Shown here piece by piece: positions 25,199 to 33,761 of a stretch of DNA of 64,000 nt. Source of the stretch: Sphingomonas sp. HITSZ_GF (GTDB lineage Bacteria; Pseudomonadota; Alphaproteobacteria; Sphingomonadales; Sphingomonadaceae). The translations under genes were made by a program, and so were the position numbers. Below the pieces are notes generated by a model. That model saw nothing but the letters and a program-made list of their open reading frames with translations, ran no database searches and was not told the origin of the DNA. Location: NCBI RefSeq assembly GCF_029543155.1, contig NZ_JARQXA010000003.1, positions 434,001 to 498,000 on the forward strand, in the 5' to 3' direction. Positions within the stretch are counted from its first letter, which is position 1, and every line of letters begins with the position of its first letter.

Positions 25199-27361
25199 TC
25201 AGAAGCGGTAGGAAATCGACGCGGTGAAGCTGCGCGGAGCAGCATATTGCGCAATGCCGTACGAGCCATAGATCAGGCTGGTGAAATAGGTCTTGTCCGT
25301 CACGTTGCGGACCACGACCGTCGCCCGCACATCCTCCACCACATCGATGCCGGCCTGCAGATCGATGATCGTATAGGCGCCCTGCTTCACCGGGGTGTAG
25401 ATGCCCGGATACATATCCGCCGACCCGGTCGAACTCTGCCAGCGCAGCTGCCCGCCGAACGAGGCGTTGTTGAGCGTCGGGATCGTATAGGTGGTGGACA
25501 TCTTGAGCGTCTGACGCGGGATGAACTGCCGGGTCTGCGCGCCTCCCTGGTCCTTCAGGGCCAGCTTGGTGTAGCCGCCGCTCAGTTCCCAGTTCGACGT
25601 GATGCGACCCGCGACTTCGATTTCGAAGCCCTCGCTCTTGGTCTTGTCGACAGCCTCGTAGTACCAGAAATTGGTGAACACCGGATCGGGCATCGAGCCG
25701 GCCAGCTTGCCGAGCCCGCTCTGCTCCGAACGGAACACCGCGGCGGTCAGATAGAGCCGCTTGTTGAACAGATTGGCCTTCACGCCGCCTTCGATGTTGG
25801 TGCCCTTCACAGGGGCGAGCTGCCGCCGATTGATGTCGAGATAATTCTGCGGGTAGAAGATCGTCGTGTAGCTTGCATAGGCGGTCAGGTTCGACGTGAA
25901 GTCGAACAACAGGCCGGCATAGGGATTGAACTCGCCCTGGCTGGTGTTGAGCGCCTGGCCGTAGCTGTACCCCTCATCCTTGAGCTTGGCGTAGCTCGCG
26001 CCGGCGACGAGGTGGAGGTTGTCGGTGAAATTGATCTGCGAAGCGAGATAGGCGCGCCACAGCGAATTGGTCTCGTCCTCGGCGATCGCCTTCGGATTGT
26101 AGGTCGGCAGCGCCGGGTTGTAGCGATCGGGTCCGTTGAAGTTCGGCAGCACGATGCAGCCGAGGCCGCATCCGGTGTCGACGGCGCGGCCCTGCCACCC
26201 GCGGACATGCCCCTTGGCATAGGAGAAGCCCATGGTCAGCTTGTGCTCCTGGCCGAACAGCTTGAAGCTGCCGTTGGCGAACAGGTCGGCCATGAGGCGA
26301 TTGCTGATCGTCTCGAACTCGGAGGTGTCGCCGGTGTAGAAGCCGGTGGTCCGGTTCGGCAGGTAGGTGGGGTTCATGATGCGGGACTGGCCCACATAGC
26401 CCTTGTAGGTGAGCACGCCCTTGATCGTCCAATCGCCGAGGCCATAGGCAAGCTCGGCAAAGGCTTCGTCGTCCTTGTTGAGCCAATAGGCCCAGGGCGG
26501 CGACGAGTTGGCCGACCGGTCGTAGCTGATCGGAGTCTGGTCGGTATAGTTCAGATACAGGCCGATCCAGGAAGCCGAGGAGCTCAGCTGCTCCTGATGA
26601 TTGTAGCCCGCGGTCAGCGTGAGATCCGGCGTGACCTTGCCCGCGATGATGACGCCGAACAGGTCGCGGTTGTGGCTGTACTTGTCGAGATAGCTGTCGC
26701 CCTGATCATGCGCGCCATAGGCACGGATACCCCAATCGTCGCTGAGCGGGGTAGAGACGTCGAGCTCGCCGCGCAGCTGGTTCCACGATCCGGCATAGCC
26801 GGCGGCCGACACATGCATGGTCGCCAACGGCCGCTTGCGGATATAGTTGATCATCGCCGAGGGATTGCCGATGCCGGTGGTCAGGCCGTTGGCGCCGCGG
26901 ACGATGTCGACACGCTCGTACTGGAAGGTGTCGGTATCGCCATAGGTGAGGTTGGCGAGCAGCGGCAGGCCGATCCCGTCGACCTGGAAATTGATCACGT
27001 CGAAGCCGCGCGCGTTATAGACGGTGCGGTCGGTCTCCTGGTCGTCGACGTTCAGGCCCACCGCCTGCTTGAGCAGTTCCTTGGTGCCGGTCAGCGCATA
27101 GTCCTGGATGCGCTTCTGGTCGATGATCGTCACCGACTGGGGCGTCTCCATGAAGGTGAGCGCAAGGCCGGTCGAGGTGGTGGTCGGCACGTTGATGCCG
27201 GTGACGACGATCTCGCCCTCGCCCTTCTCCTGCTCGGCGGTTGCGGTATCGGTGTCGGTCTGCGCCCAGGCGACGCCGGGCATCGCGACGAGCGCGGCGC
27301 CGGCCAGGATGTGGCGCAGTGTGGATTGTACCCCGGCTGCACGCCGGTCGAACGTGGTCAT
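25199..27361 (-). CDS. TonB-dependent receptor (siderophore-receptor type)
   Basis: 720-residue outer-membrane beta-barrel. A signal peptide ends near 'VAWAQT', the TonB box EIVVTG follows, then a plug domain with 'TPQSVTIIDQKRI' and 'RGFDVINFQVDGI' typical of siderophore receptors, and a barrel ending in a C-terminal Phe (ISYRF). ATG 27361 is preferred over an upstream in-frame start because GGGGAAGAG is directly upstream and the signal peptide then has normal length. The TonB-type energy-coupled import could serve a metal chelate or a catabolic substrate; neighbours suggest the latter. Confidence 0.92.
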   Translation of the reverse strand: MTTFDRRAAGVQSTLRHILAGAALVAMPGVAWAQTDTDTATAEQEKGEGEIVVTGINVPTTTSTGLALTFMETPQSVTIIDQKRIQDYALTGTKELLKQAVGLNVDDQETDRTVYNARGFDVINFQVDGIGLPLLANLTYGDTDTFQYERVDIVRGANGLTTGIGNPSAMINYIRKRPLATMHVSAAGYAGSWNQLRGELDVSTPLSDDWGIRAYGAHDQGDSYLDKYSHNRDLFGVIIAGKVTPDLTLTAGYNHQEQLSSSASWIGLYLNYTDQTPISYDRSANSSPPWAYWLNKDDEAFAELAYGLGDWTIKGVLTYKGYVGQSRIMNPTYLPNRTTGFYTGDTSEFETISNRLMADLFANGSFKLFGQEHKLTMGFSYAKGHVRGWQGRAVDTGCGLGCIVLPNFNGPDRYNPALPTYNPKAIAEDETNSLWRAYLASQINFTDNLHLVAGASYAKLKDEGYSYGQALNTSQGEFNPYAGLLFDFTSNLTAYASYTTIFYPQNYLDINRRQLAPVKGTNIEGGVKANLFNKRLYLTAAVFRSEQSGLGKLAGSMPDPVFTNFWYYEAVDKTKSEGFEIEVAGRITSNWELSGGYTKLALKDQGGAQTRQFIPRQTLKMSTTYTIPTLNNASFGGQLRWQSSTGSADMYPGIYTPVKQGAYTIIDLQAGIDVVEDVRATVVVRNVTDKTYFTSLIYGSYGIAQYAAPRSFTASISYRF

Positions 27362-27501
27362 GTCTCTTCCCCTTTGCTCCCGGAGACCCGCGGGGATCAT
27401 GCCCTGTCGCGTCTCTTCAGACTGGTGGCGTCCCTCCCGGACGGCTCTTCAATCTGGCCTCAAGCTGCGGTTCCGGGGTCCGGAGTGGCAATGACTAAAG
27501 C

Positions 27502-27517
27502 GGTATCTCGTGATACC
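27502..27517. promoter_or_regulatory. 16-bp perfect inverted repeat upstream of TonB receptor
   Basis: GGTATC-TCGT-GATACC lies about 140-156 bp upstream of the TonB-receptor start. Six-base-pair perfect arms with a 4-bp centre are typical of LacI- or GntR-type operators, some of which control TonB receptors in alphaproteobacteria. No matching regulator is adjacent. The 27362-27630 gap otherwise shows only a short GCCC-TTTC-GGGC hairpin near 27566-27577, possibly ending the amidohydrolase transcript of the minus strand. Confidence 0.35.
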
Positions 27518-27630
27518 CGGCGCGGCGCGTTCGCCGCCATCACGCACGCCAAACGAAATCGGCCCGCCGCCCTTTCGGGCAGCGAGCCGATCCCGCTGAA
27601 ACCTGGCCGCAGGTGGGCGCCCAGGAACTG

Positions 27631-29385
27631 TTATTTCGCGACCAGCTCTCCCACGCCGCCATAGACCGGCCTGCCGGCGAACAGCGTGAGCACCACCTTG
27701 ACGTTACGGATCTCGGTGGTGGGTATGTCGAACAGGTTGCGATCGAGCACGACGAGATCGGCAAGCTTGCCGGGCGTGATCGAGCCGGTCTCCTTGTCGA
27801 TATGGTTCACCTCGGCGACGTTGATCGTGTAGGAGGCGATCGCCTCCTCCAGCGTCACCGCCTGGTCGGCGAGAAGCGGGCCGCTCTCCGGCTTGAGCGG
27901 GTTGGTGCGGGTCAGCGCGACCTGGATCCCGTCGAGCGGATAGGCGGAATCGACCGGCCAGTCCGAGCTGTAGGCAAGCTTGCCGCCCGCCTTCACGATG
28001 TTCGCGGCCGGATAGATGTTCTGCGCGCGGCGCGGCCCGATCGCCGCCTTCTGCAGGTCCATGTCCTCGTAGTTGCTCGCCCAATAGGGCTGGAACACCG
28101 CATAGACACCGAGTTCGCCGAAGCGCGGCTGGTCCGCCGGGTCGATCACGTTCATGTGCGAGATCATGTGGCGATGCCCGCGATCGCCATTGGCCTTCAG
28201 CGCCGCCGCATAGGCATTCAGGCTCTCGCGCACCGCGCCATCGCCTTCCGAATGGGTATGGGCCTGGAAGCCCTGCGCATCGAGCCGGGTGACCGCGGCG
28301 GTGAGGATTTCGGGGGTGACCGCGGGCTTGCCGCGATCGCTGGTGCCTTCATAGGGCTCGAGCATCGAAGCGGTGTGCTGCGGGATCACGCCATCGAGAT
28401 AATATTTCACGCTATAGGCATTGAGGCCGTAGCGCTTGGCCCGTTCGGCCGCCCGCAGGATGCCCGGTATCTGGTCGAGCCCGCGCTCGTTCTTCCATTT
28501 GATGTCGATCGCAACGCGCGCCGTCAGCGCGCCCTTGTCGCGCACCGCCCGATAGGCCTCGACCATCGGGCTGCTGCCATCGTCGCGATATTCTACGCCG
28601 GCATCGTGCCAGTTGGTAATCCCGAGGCCGTTGAAGTGCTTCACCACATAGACGATCGAATCCTCCAGCTCGCCGGGAGTCGGCGCCGGGATCAGCTTGT
28701 CGACCAGCGCCATCGCGCTGAATTCCCACAGCGCGCCATTGGGCTCGCCGGTCTTCGGATCACGCCCGATGCGACCGCCCACGGGGTCGGGGGTGTCCTT
28801 GGTGATGCCGGCCAGCTCGAGCGCCTTCGAATTGGCCCATAGCGCATGCCCGTCGAACGATCCGAAGATGATCGGCCGGTCGCGGCTGATCGCGTCGAGC
28901 GTCTCCTTGTGCGGGGTCACGCCCGGGAAGTTGGTCTGCGCCCAGCCGATGCCATAGACCACGCCGGTGCCCGGCTTCTTCGCCACGCATGCAGCGATCA
29001 TCGCCTGATATTGCTCGGGGGTCTTGCCGTCGACGATCGGGCAGCGGGCATGGGTGAGGCCGCCAAACATTGGATGGGCATGGGCATCGCCGAACCCGGG
29101 CAGCAGCATGCGCCCGCCCAGATCGACCACCTTGGTGCGCGTGCCCTTGGTGCGGGCGACCTCGCCGGCGGTGCCCACCGCCAGGATCTTGCCGTCCTTG
29201 ATCGCAACCGATTCCGCCCAGGGCCGGCTTTTGTCGACCGTATAGACCCGGGCATTGGTGAGGATCACGTCCGCCGAGGCTGCCTGCCCCTTCGACCGGT
29301 CGCCCGCGAGCGCCGCCCCGGGCTGGGCAAGCGCGAGGGCAAGGGCGGCCGAGGCGATCGACTGGCGGATGGCGCGTTCTTTCAT
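27631..29385 (-). CDS. Secreted YtcJ-like amidohydrolase
   Basis: 584 residues with a signal peptide (cleavage near 'ALAGD', about 28). The amidohydrolase superfamily metal motif GDAHAHP gives His102 and His104; later 'HTHSEGD', 'HMISHMN' and 'YSSDWPVD' supply further His/Asp ligands of the amidohydrolase_3 (YtcJ) group. These exported or periplasmic enzymes hydrolyse amide or imine-type substrates, mostly unidentified. It lies between the TonB receptor and threonine aldolase on the same strand. A second secreted amidohydrolase of a different subgroup is at 43774-45171. Confidence 0.9.
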   Translation of the reverse strand: MKERAIRQSIASAALALALAQPGAALAGDRSKGQAASADVILTNARVYTVDKSRPWAESVAIKDGKILAVGTAGEVARTKGTRTKVVDLGGRMLLPGFGDAHAHPMFGGLTHARCPIVDGKTPEQYQAMIAACVAKKPGTGVVYGIGWAQTNFPGVTPHKETLDAISRDRPIIFGSFDGHALWANSKALELAGITKDTPDPVGGRIGRDPKTGEPNGALWEFSAMALVDKLIPAPTPGELEDSIVYVVKHFNGLGITNWHDAGVEYRDDGSSPMVEAYRAVRDKGALTARVAIDIKWKNERGLDQIPGILRAAERAKRYGLNAYSVKYYLDGVIPQHTASMLEPYEGTSDRGKPAVTPEILTAAVTRLDAQGFQAHTHSEGDGAVRESLNAYAAALKANGDRGHRHMISHMNVIDPADQPRFGELGVYAVFQPYWASNYEDMDLQKAAIGPRRAQNIYPAANIVKAGGKLAYSSDWPVDSAYPLDGIQVALTRTNPLKPESGPLLADQAVTLEEAIASYTINVAEVNHIDKETGSITPGKLADLVVLDRNLFDIPTTEIRNVKVVLTLFAGRPVYGGVGELVAK

Positions 29386-29484
29386 GCTGATCCCTGTAGC
29401 TGGCGGCCCGGATGGGTGTGCGGATCACCCTAATCCGCACCCCATGCCCCGCAAGGTATCAGGCGATCAGCTTGCGATCATGCC

Positions 29485-30540
29485 TCAGGCAGCGAGCGAT
29501 GCACCTTCGACGGCAGCTTCACGCAAATCCTCGGCAAGTTGGGCCACCCGATCGAGCTGTGCGTCCCACGCGAACATGAAGCGCGCGCCGCCGCCGATGA
29601 AGGTGTAGAAGCGCCAGCCGCGCGCGCGCAGCCGGTCGAGCACTTCGGGCTCGGCTTCGAGGAACACCGCGTTCGCCTGCACCGGGAACATCAGCCGCAG
29701 GCCAGGCAGCGCCTCGACCTGCGCGGCGAGCAGGCGCGCGCAGGCATTGCCATGCTCGGCATTGCGCAGCCAGGCGCCGCTTTCGAGCATCCCGATCCAG
29801 GGCGCCGACAGGAAGCGCATCTTCGAGGCAAGCTGGCCGGCCTGCTTGCAGCGATAGTCGAAATCCTCGGCCAGCGCGGGATCGAAGAACAGGATCGCCT
29901 CGCCCACCGCCATGCCGTTCTTGGTACCGCCGAAGCAGAGCACGTCGACGCCGGCCGCCCAGGTCATCTCGCCCGGCGTGCAGCCCAGCGTCGCGCAGGC
30001 ATGCGGGAAGCGGGCGCCGTCCATGTGCAGCTTGAGCCCCAGCTCGCGGCAGGCCGCCGAGATCGCCTTGATCTCGTCGATCGCATAGACCTGTCCGGTC
30101 TCGGTCGGCTGGGTGATCGTCACCACGCGCGGCTTGGGGAAATGGATGTCTGATCGGCTGGTCGCCAGCGCGCGGATCGCCTCGGGCGTCAACTTGCCGT
30201 CGGCGGTCTGGGCAACGAGCAGCTTCGAGCCGTTGGAGAAGAATTCGGGCGCGCCGCACTCGTCGGTCTCGACATGGGCCGAGGCCGCGCAGATCACGCT
30301 GTGGTACGACTGGCAAAGCGAGGCCAGCGCCAGCGAATTGGCCGCGGTGCCGTTGAACACGAAGAACACTTCCGCGTCCGCCGCGAACAGCTTGCGGAAG
30401 GCATCCGCCGCCCGCTGCGTCCATTCGTCATCGCCGTACGCGACTGCCGATCCTTCGTTCGCCGCCATCATCGCGGCCAGGGCCTCGGGGCAGACCCCGG
30501 CATAATTGTCGCTGGCGAATTGTTGCGGCGTAAGCGTCAT
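29485..30540 (-). CDS. ltaE: Low-specificity L-threonine aldolase
   Basis: 351-residue PLP enzyme of the beta-eliminating lyase/aldolase family, cleaving threonine and similar beta-hydroxy amino acids to glycine and an aldehyde. The Schiff-base lysine is Lys207 in 'GGTKNG', the PLP-ring Asp is Asp174 in 'HMDGAR', and 'AHVETDE' (His89) is the stacking region. The 217-bp stretch upstream holds an unusual four-helix fold. Substrate specificity inside the family (L-threonine, phenylserine) cannot be read; the aldehyde product could feed other local enzymes. Confidence 0.9.
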   Translation of the reverse strand: MTLTPQQFASDNYAGVCPEALAAMMAANEGSAVAYGDDEWTQRAADAFRKLFAADAEVFFVFNGTAANSLALASLCQSYHSVICAASAHVETDECGAPEFFSNGSKLLVAQTADGKLTPEAIRALATSRSDIHFPKPRVVTITQPTETGQVYAIDEIKAISAACRELGLKLHMDGARFPHACATLGCTPGEMTWAAGVDVLCFGGTKNGMAVGEAILFFDPALAEDFDYRCKQAGQLASKMRFLSAPWIGMLESGAWLRNAEHGNACARLLAAQVEALPGLRLMFPVQANAVFLEAEPEVLDRLRARGWRFYTFIGGGARFMFAWDAQLDRVAQLAEDLREAAVEGASLAA

Positions 30541-30623
30541 ACTCGAATCCTCGTCAGTGCAGGCACCGGACGCCGGATCGACATGAATGAAATGCGGCAG
30601 GGGATCCCGTTTGTTGCCGGTCC

Positions 30624-30706
30624 GGCCACATCCCCTCTGATGAGGGCACCACCTTGCTCGGGAGCAGGTTGGTGTCGGACGTCGGCCCGACTCTTGATGC
30701 GGGGCC
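30624..30706 (-). ncRNA. Candidate structured RNA (four-helix junction) in ltaE leader / DUF885 3' region
   Basis: By eye, these 83 nt close into a junction: P1 GGCC/GATGT region 30624-30632 with 30696-30706 (2-nt bulge); a 5-bp hairpin CCCTC/GAGGG 30633-30646; a long arm 30647-30674 (CACCA + CTTGCT paired with AGCAGG + TGGTG, one mismatch, CGGG loop); and a short arm near 30674-30691. The minus strand places it between the DUF885 stop (30758) and the ltaE start (30540), 83 nt upstream of the latter. It could be a riboswitch-like leader, an attenuator or a processed intercistronic element. It matches no class I can name. Confidence 0.35.
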
Positions 30707-30757
30707 GCGTCTAATGCTGCCGTGCAGCAGAAGCAAGATCGGAGGATGCCGGACGCG

Positions 30758-32419
30758 TCACCGCATGGTGCGGACCTCGTCGTCCTTGCCGGTCATCTCC
30801 CAGCGGATCAGCGAGATCGGGATCGAGCCGGCGGCGCGGAAGCGATCGTGGAACGACTTGATGTCGAACTTGTCACCCTCCTGCATCGCCACGTCGGAGA
30901 GCAGCTTCTCGAGCTCGACCTTGCCCATGTAATAGCCGACGCCATAGCCGGGCTGGCGCAGATACAGCTCGATATCGAACTGGGCGACAGCATCCCCCGG
31001 ATACATCCATTTGGGCGTGCGCGAGATGAGCGAGGCATTGGCCTGCTTCCAGGTCCATTCGTTCGCCTGCATCTTCAGCTCGGGAAGGATGCGCGCGGCA
31101 CGCTTGGCGCCGAGGATATAGTCGATCTCGCGCGCCTTGGGCCGATCCTCGAGCATGCCCGACTGGATCAGGAACTCCTCGAGATAAAAGGCCCAGCCTT
31201 CGTTGCGCAGGCCGTTGACGAAGAACAGCCGCTGGCCTCCGCGGATCGGGCGCGTGTCGCGTGCATTCTGAAGCGCGTCGAAGGCATGACCGGGCAAATT
31301 ATGCGCGCGCAGCGGGCGGCCGTCGCGGAACTCGGCCTGGAAGAAGAAATGGAGATGCTGGGGCGGATCGAACAGGCCCGGCTTTTTCGGGTCCTTCTCG
31401 AACGGGAAGACATAGGGACCTTCCTCCGGATCATGCTTCACATAGTCGGGGATCGTCACCCACTGGCCGTCGCGGAGGAACTTGAGCAGGTCCTCATCCT
31501 CGGTTTTCCGCTTGGCCTCGAACTCGGCGGCAGTCTTTACCGGCTCGGGCATCGGGATGGCGCGGTTGCGATGCTCTTCGATCTTCAGCCAGGTGACCTG
31601 CCGCTGATACTCCCGGTCGCCGATGACCTTTATCTCCTCCGGCGTGTAGGGCAGCAGCAGGACGTGCTTGATATACCAGGCATAGTTCTCGGCGCCGACG
31701 CCGCCATAGGCGGGAAGCCCGGCCTCGATGCTTTCCAGCCACGCCTTGAACTCGGCGGCGGCTGCCTGGGCGCGCTTTGCCGGCGCTGCCAGCGACGGCT
31801 GGAGCTTCGCTGCCTGCGCGGCCAGCTCGCCATAGACGTTCACTTCCACCTGCTTCTGCACGATGGCGAGCCGGGCAAGGTCGCCGCGCGCATCGGTGAG
31901 GTTCACCCGCGCCTGGCGCAGCGCTTCGGGCACCGCGTTGAGCTTCGCCGCCAACGCATCGGCCTTGTCCTTGGCAATCGGCAGCTTGGGGATTGCGATC
32001 GCGCCGTGCATCTTCGGCCCGAAGCCGAGATTGGTGGTGCTGTAGAAGGCCGGGTCGCGCTTCCAGGGCTGCATCACCCGGTGCTGGAATTCGAACCCGC
32101 GCATCTCGGCGAGCACGACCATATAATCGACGCGCTGGGGGATCGGCCATGCGCTGTCGTCGATCGCCGCCAGCCGCGCCTCGAAGCGCTGCAGCTCGGC
32201 ATATTGCCGCGCCATGGTCGCCGGCGAATAGTCGGGCACGCCCTGCACCATCGGCGGCGGCACGAAGGCGCGGAATTCCTTGTAGAGCGCGAGGAGCGCA
32301 TCATAGCCCTGCGACGCCGGCGCGACGGTCTGCGCGTCGGCGGGGCGGGCAAAGACGATAGGAACGGCTGCCGCAGCAAGCATGGCTCCGGCGACGATCA
32401 GACGATGTTTCTTGCGCAT
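30758..32419 (-). CDS. Secreted DUF885 family protein with degenerate active-site motif
   Basis: 553 residues; signal peptide to about 'PADAQ' (30). DUF885 proteins resemble gluzincin metallopeptidases and usually carry HExxPGH, as do the two other copies here. In this protein the equivalent site reads AHNLPGH (372-378), so the first His and catalytic Glu are lost while PGH and the downstream 'NEGWAFYLEE' (406-415) remain. It may be inactive, use another residue, or bind rather than cleave. It lies 31 nt downstream of the aminotransferase. ATG 32419 is chosen for the GGGGGGA upstream and immediate signal peptide. Confidence 0.85.
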   Translation of the reverse strand: MRKKHRLIVAGAMLAAAAVPIVFARPADAQTVAPASQGYDALLALYKEFRAFVPPPMVQGVPDYSPATMARQYAELQRFEARLAAIDDSAWPIPQRVDYMVVLAEMRGFEFQHRVMQPWKRDPAFYSTTNLGFGPKMHGAIAIPKLPIAKDKADALAAKLNAVPEALRQARVNLTDARGDLARLAIVQKQVEVNVYGELAAQAAKLQPSLAAPAKRAQAAAAEFKAWLESIEAGLPAYGGVGAENYAWYIKHVLLLPYTPEEIKVIGDREYQRQVTWLKIEEHRNRAIPMPEPVKTAAEFEAKRKTEDEDLLKFLRDGQWVTIPDYVKHDPEEGPYVFPFEKDPKKPGLFDPPQHLHFFFQAEFRDGRPLRAHNLPGHAFDALQNARDTRPIRGGQRLFFVNGLRNEGWAFYLEEFLIQSGMLEDRPKAREIDYILGAKRAARILPELKMQANEWTWKQANASLISRTPKWMYPGDAVAQFDIELYLRQPGYGVGYYMGKVELEKLLSDVAMQEGDKFDIKSFHDRFRAAGSIPISLIRWEMTGKDDEVRTMR

Positions 32420-32450
32420 ATTCCCCCCGAACTCCCTGCCCGTGCGCCGT

Positions 32451-33620
32451 TCAAAGCGCGTTGAAGAACCGGCCCAGCCGCTCCATTGCCTCGCTAACCC
32501 GCACCTCGGATTCCGATCCGAAGCAGACGCGCAGATGCCCCTCGCCACCCGGGCCGTAGAAGCTGCCCGACTCGACCACGACATGCGCCTCCTTCAGGAT
32601 CGCCATGGCGAGGTCGTGCGAGGACCTGCCGGTGCCGCTGATGTCCGGAAAGGCATAGATCGTCCCCTCCGGCTCGGCGCAGGTGACGCCGGGCATCTGG
32701 TTCAATGCCTGGACGACGATGTCACGCTTGCGGCGATCGGCCTCGACCATTGCCAGCATCGCGTCCTGCGGCCCTTCCACCGCGGCGCGGGCGCCTTCCT
32801 GGATGAACACGTTGACGTGCGTCACGTCGGTCATCGTGATGCGCATGATCGCGGGCATCAGCTTTGCATCGGCGGTCAGATAACCGATCCGCCAGCCATC
32901 CATCGAATAGGCCTTGGTGAAGGCGAAGCAGGTGATCGTCCGCTCGCGCATGCCGGGCAGGCTGGCGATGCTGACATGCTCGGCCTTGCCATAGGTGATG
33001 TACTCATAGACCTCGTCCGACAGCACCAGCAGGTCGTGCTCGATCGCCAGATCGGCGACGTGTTGCAGCTCTTCGCGGCTATAGACGCGGCCGGTGGGGT
33101 TGGCCGGGTTGACCAGCACGATCATCCGCGTGCGATCGGTGATCTTCGCGACGATCTTCTCCTTCGAGATCGCGAAGTCGTTCGCCTTGTCGAGTTCGGC
33201 GATAACCACCTTGCCGCCGGCCAGCTCGGTCTTGCCGATGTGCTGCGGGTAATAGGGATCGAGCAGGATCACTTCGTCGCCCGGATCGATCGCGGCCATG
33301 AAGGCGGCGAACGAGGCATGGGTGAGCCCGTTGCACACCAGCACCTCGTCGATGGCGTAATCGAGCCTGTTGAACTCTGCGAGTTTCCTGACCAGCGCCT
33401 GGCGGAAGGAGAGCGTGCCGCGGAAATCGCCGTAATGGACGATGCCGGCATCGAGCGCGGCCTTGGCCGCCTCCTTGATGTGCACCGGCGTATCGGCGTG
33501 CGGGCGGCCGAACTCGAGGTGGATCAGGTCCACTCCCGCCGCATCCAGCTTGGACGCTTCGTCATACATGCCGAAGCTCTTCTTCGATCCGCCCGTAAGG
33601 CGCTGTGCCGGCCACTTCAT
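32451..33620 (-). CDS. Class I/II PLP-dependent aminotransferase
   Basis: 389 residues of fold-type I aspartate aminotransferase family. The PLP lysine is Lys236 in 'FAFTKAYSMDGWRIGY', with Asn174 ('NPANPTG'), Asp202 and Tyr205 ('SDEVYEY') as cofactor contacts. It is first in a minus-strand pair with the DUF885 gene and divergent from the fused monooxygenase operon. A role in transaminating an aromatic or basic amino acid, such as tryptophan or kynurenine, is an inference from the indolepyruvate oxidoreductase and 2-aminobenzoyl-CoA-type genes elsewhere in the window; sequence alone cannot define it. Confidence 0.9.
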   Translation of the reverse strand: MKWPAQRLTGGSKKSFGMYDEASKLDAAGVDLIHLEFGRPHADTPVHIKEAAKAALDAGIVHYGDFRGTLSFRQALVRKLAEFNRLDYAIDEVLVCNGLTHASFAAFMAAIDPGDEVILLDPYYPQHIGKTELAGGKVVIAELDKANDFAISKEKIVAKITDRTRMIVLVNPANPTGRVYSREELQHVADLAIEHDLLVLSDEVYEYITYGKAEHVSIASLPGMRERTITCFAFTKAYSMDGWRIGYLTADAKLMPAIMRITMTDVTHVNVFIQEGARAAVEGPQDAMLAMVEADRRKRDIVVQALNQMPGVTCAEPEGTIYAFPDISGTGRSSHDLAMAILKEAHVVVESGSFYGPGGEGHLRVCFGSESEVRVSEAMERLGRFFNAL

Positions 33621-33642
33621 ATTCGACCCCTTTGCGACTCTG

Positions 33643-33665
33643 TTACCCGTGAATAATTGCGTGAT
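33643..33665 (-). promoter_or_regulatory. Aminotransferase promoter elements: TTACCCGT and ATCACGCAATTATTCACGG
   Basis: The 19-mer read on the minus strand (33665-33647) matches the TonB-receptor promoter copy at 63480-63462 with two mismatches. TTACCCGT at 33643-33650 overlaps its end. Both lie 23-45 bp upstream of the aminotransferase start, in operator or promoter range. Confidence 0.4.
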
Positions 33666-33669
33666 ATAT

Positions 33670-33705
33670 GATATTTCAAGCTTGAAATTTCAGGCTTGAA
33701 ATATC
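33670..33705. promoter_or_regulatory. Nested palindrome in divergent promoter of the monooxygenase operon
   Basis: Two perfect 12-bp arms (GATATTTCAAGC 33670-33681 and GCTTGAAATATC 33694-33705) flank a 12-bp core; the left arm also forms a perfect 16-bp palindrome ATTTCAAGCTTGAAAT (33673-33688). Three half-sites of the TTGAAAT type are thus arrayed 57-92 bp upstream of ATG 33762. Palindromes of this size are typical of MarR operators, and a MarR gene is third in the downstream operon, so autoregulation is likely. Confidence 0.5.
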
Positions 33706-33761
33706 TAGCGTACGGGCGTTAGGTGACACGGACGGAGTCGCCGCGAAGGAGTATCTGCTCG

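Noticed and set aside
30637..30646. Hammerhead ribozyme core (CUGAUGAG) on the plus strand
   Set aside because: No partner CGAAAC core and no flanking stems in the right order.
30624..30706. tRNA or known riboswitch (SAM-I-like) at the four-helix element
   Set aside because: There is no T-arm GGTTCGAATCC-like sequence and no anticodon loop, and the S-box core (GGAGGGA / CTGGCC) is absent even though an AUCAAGAG-like string occurs beside P1.
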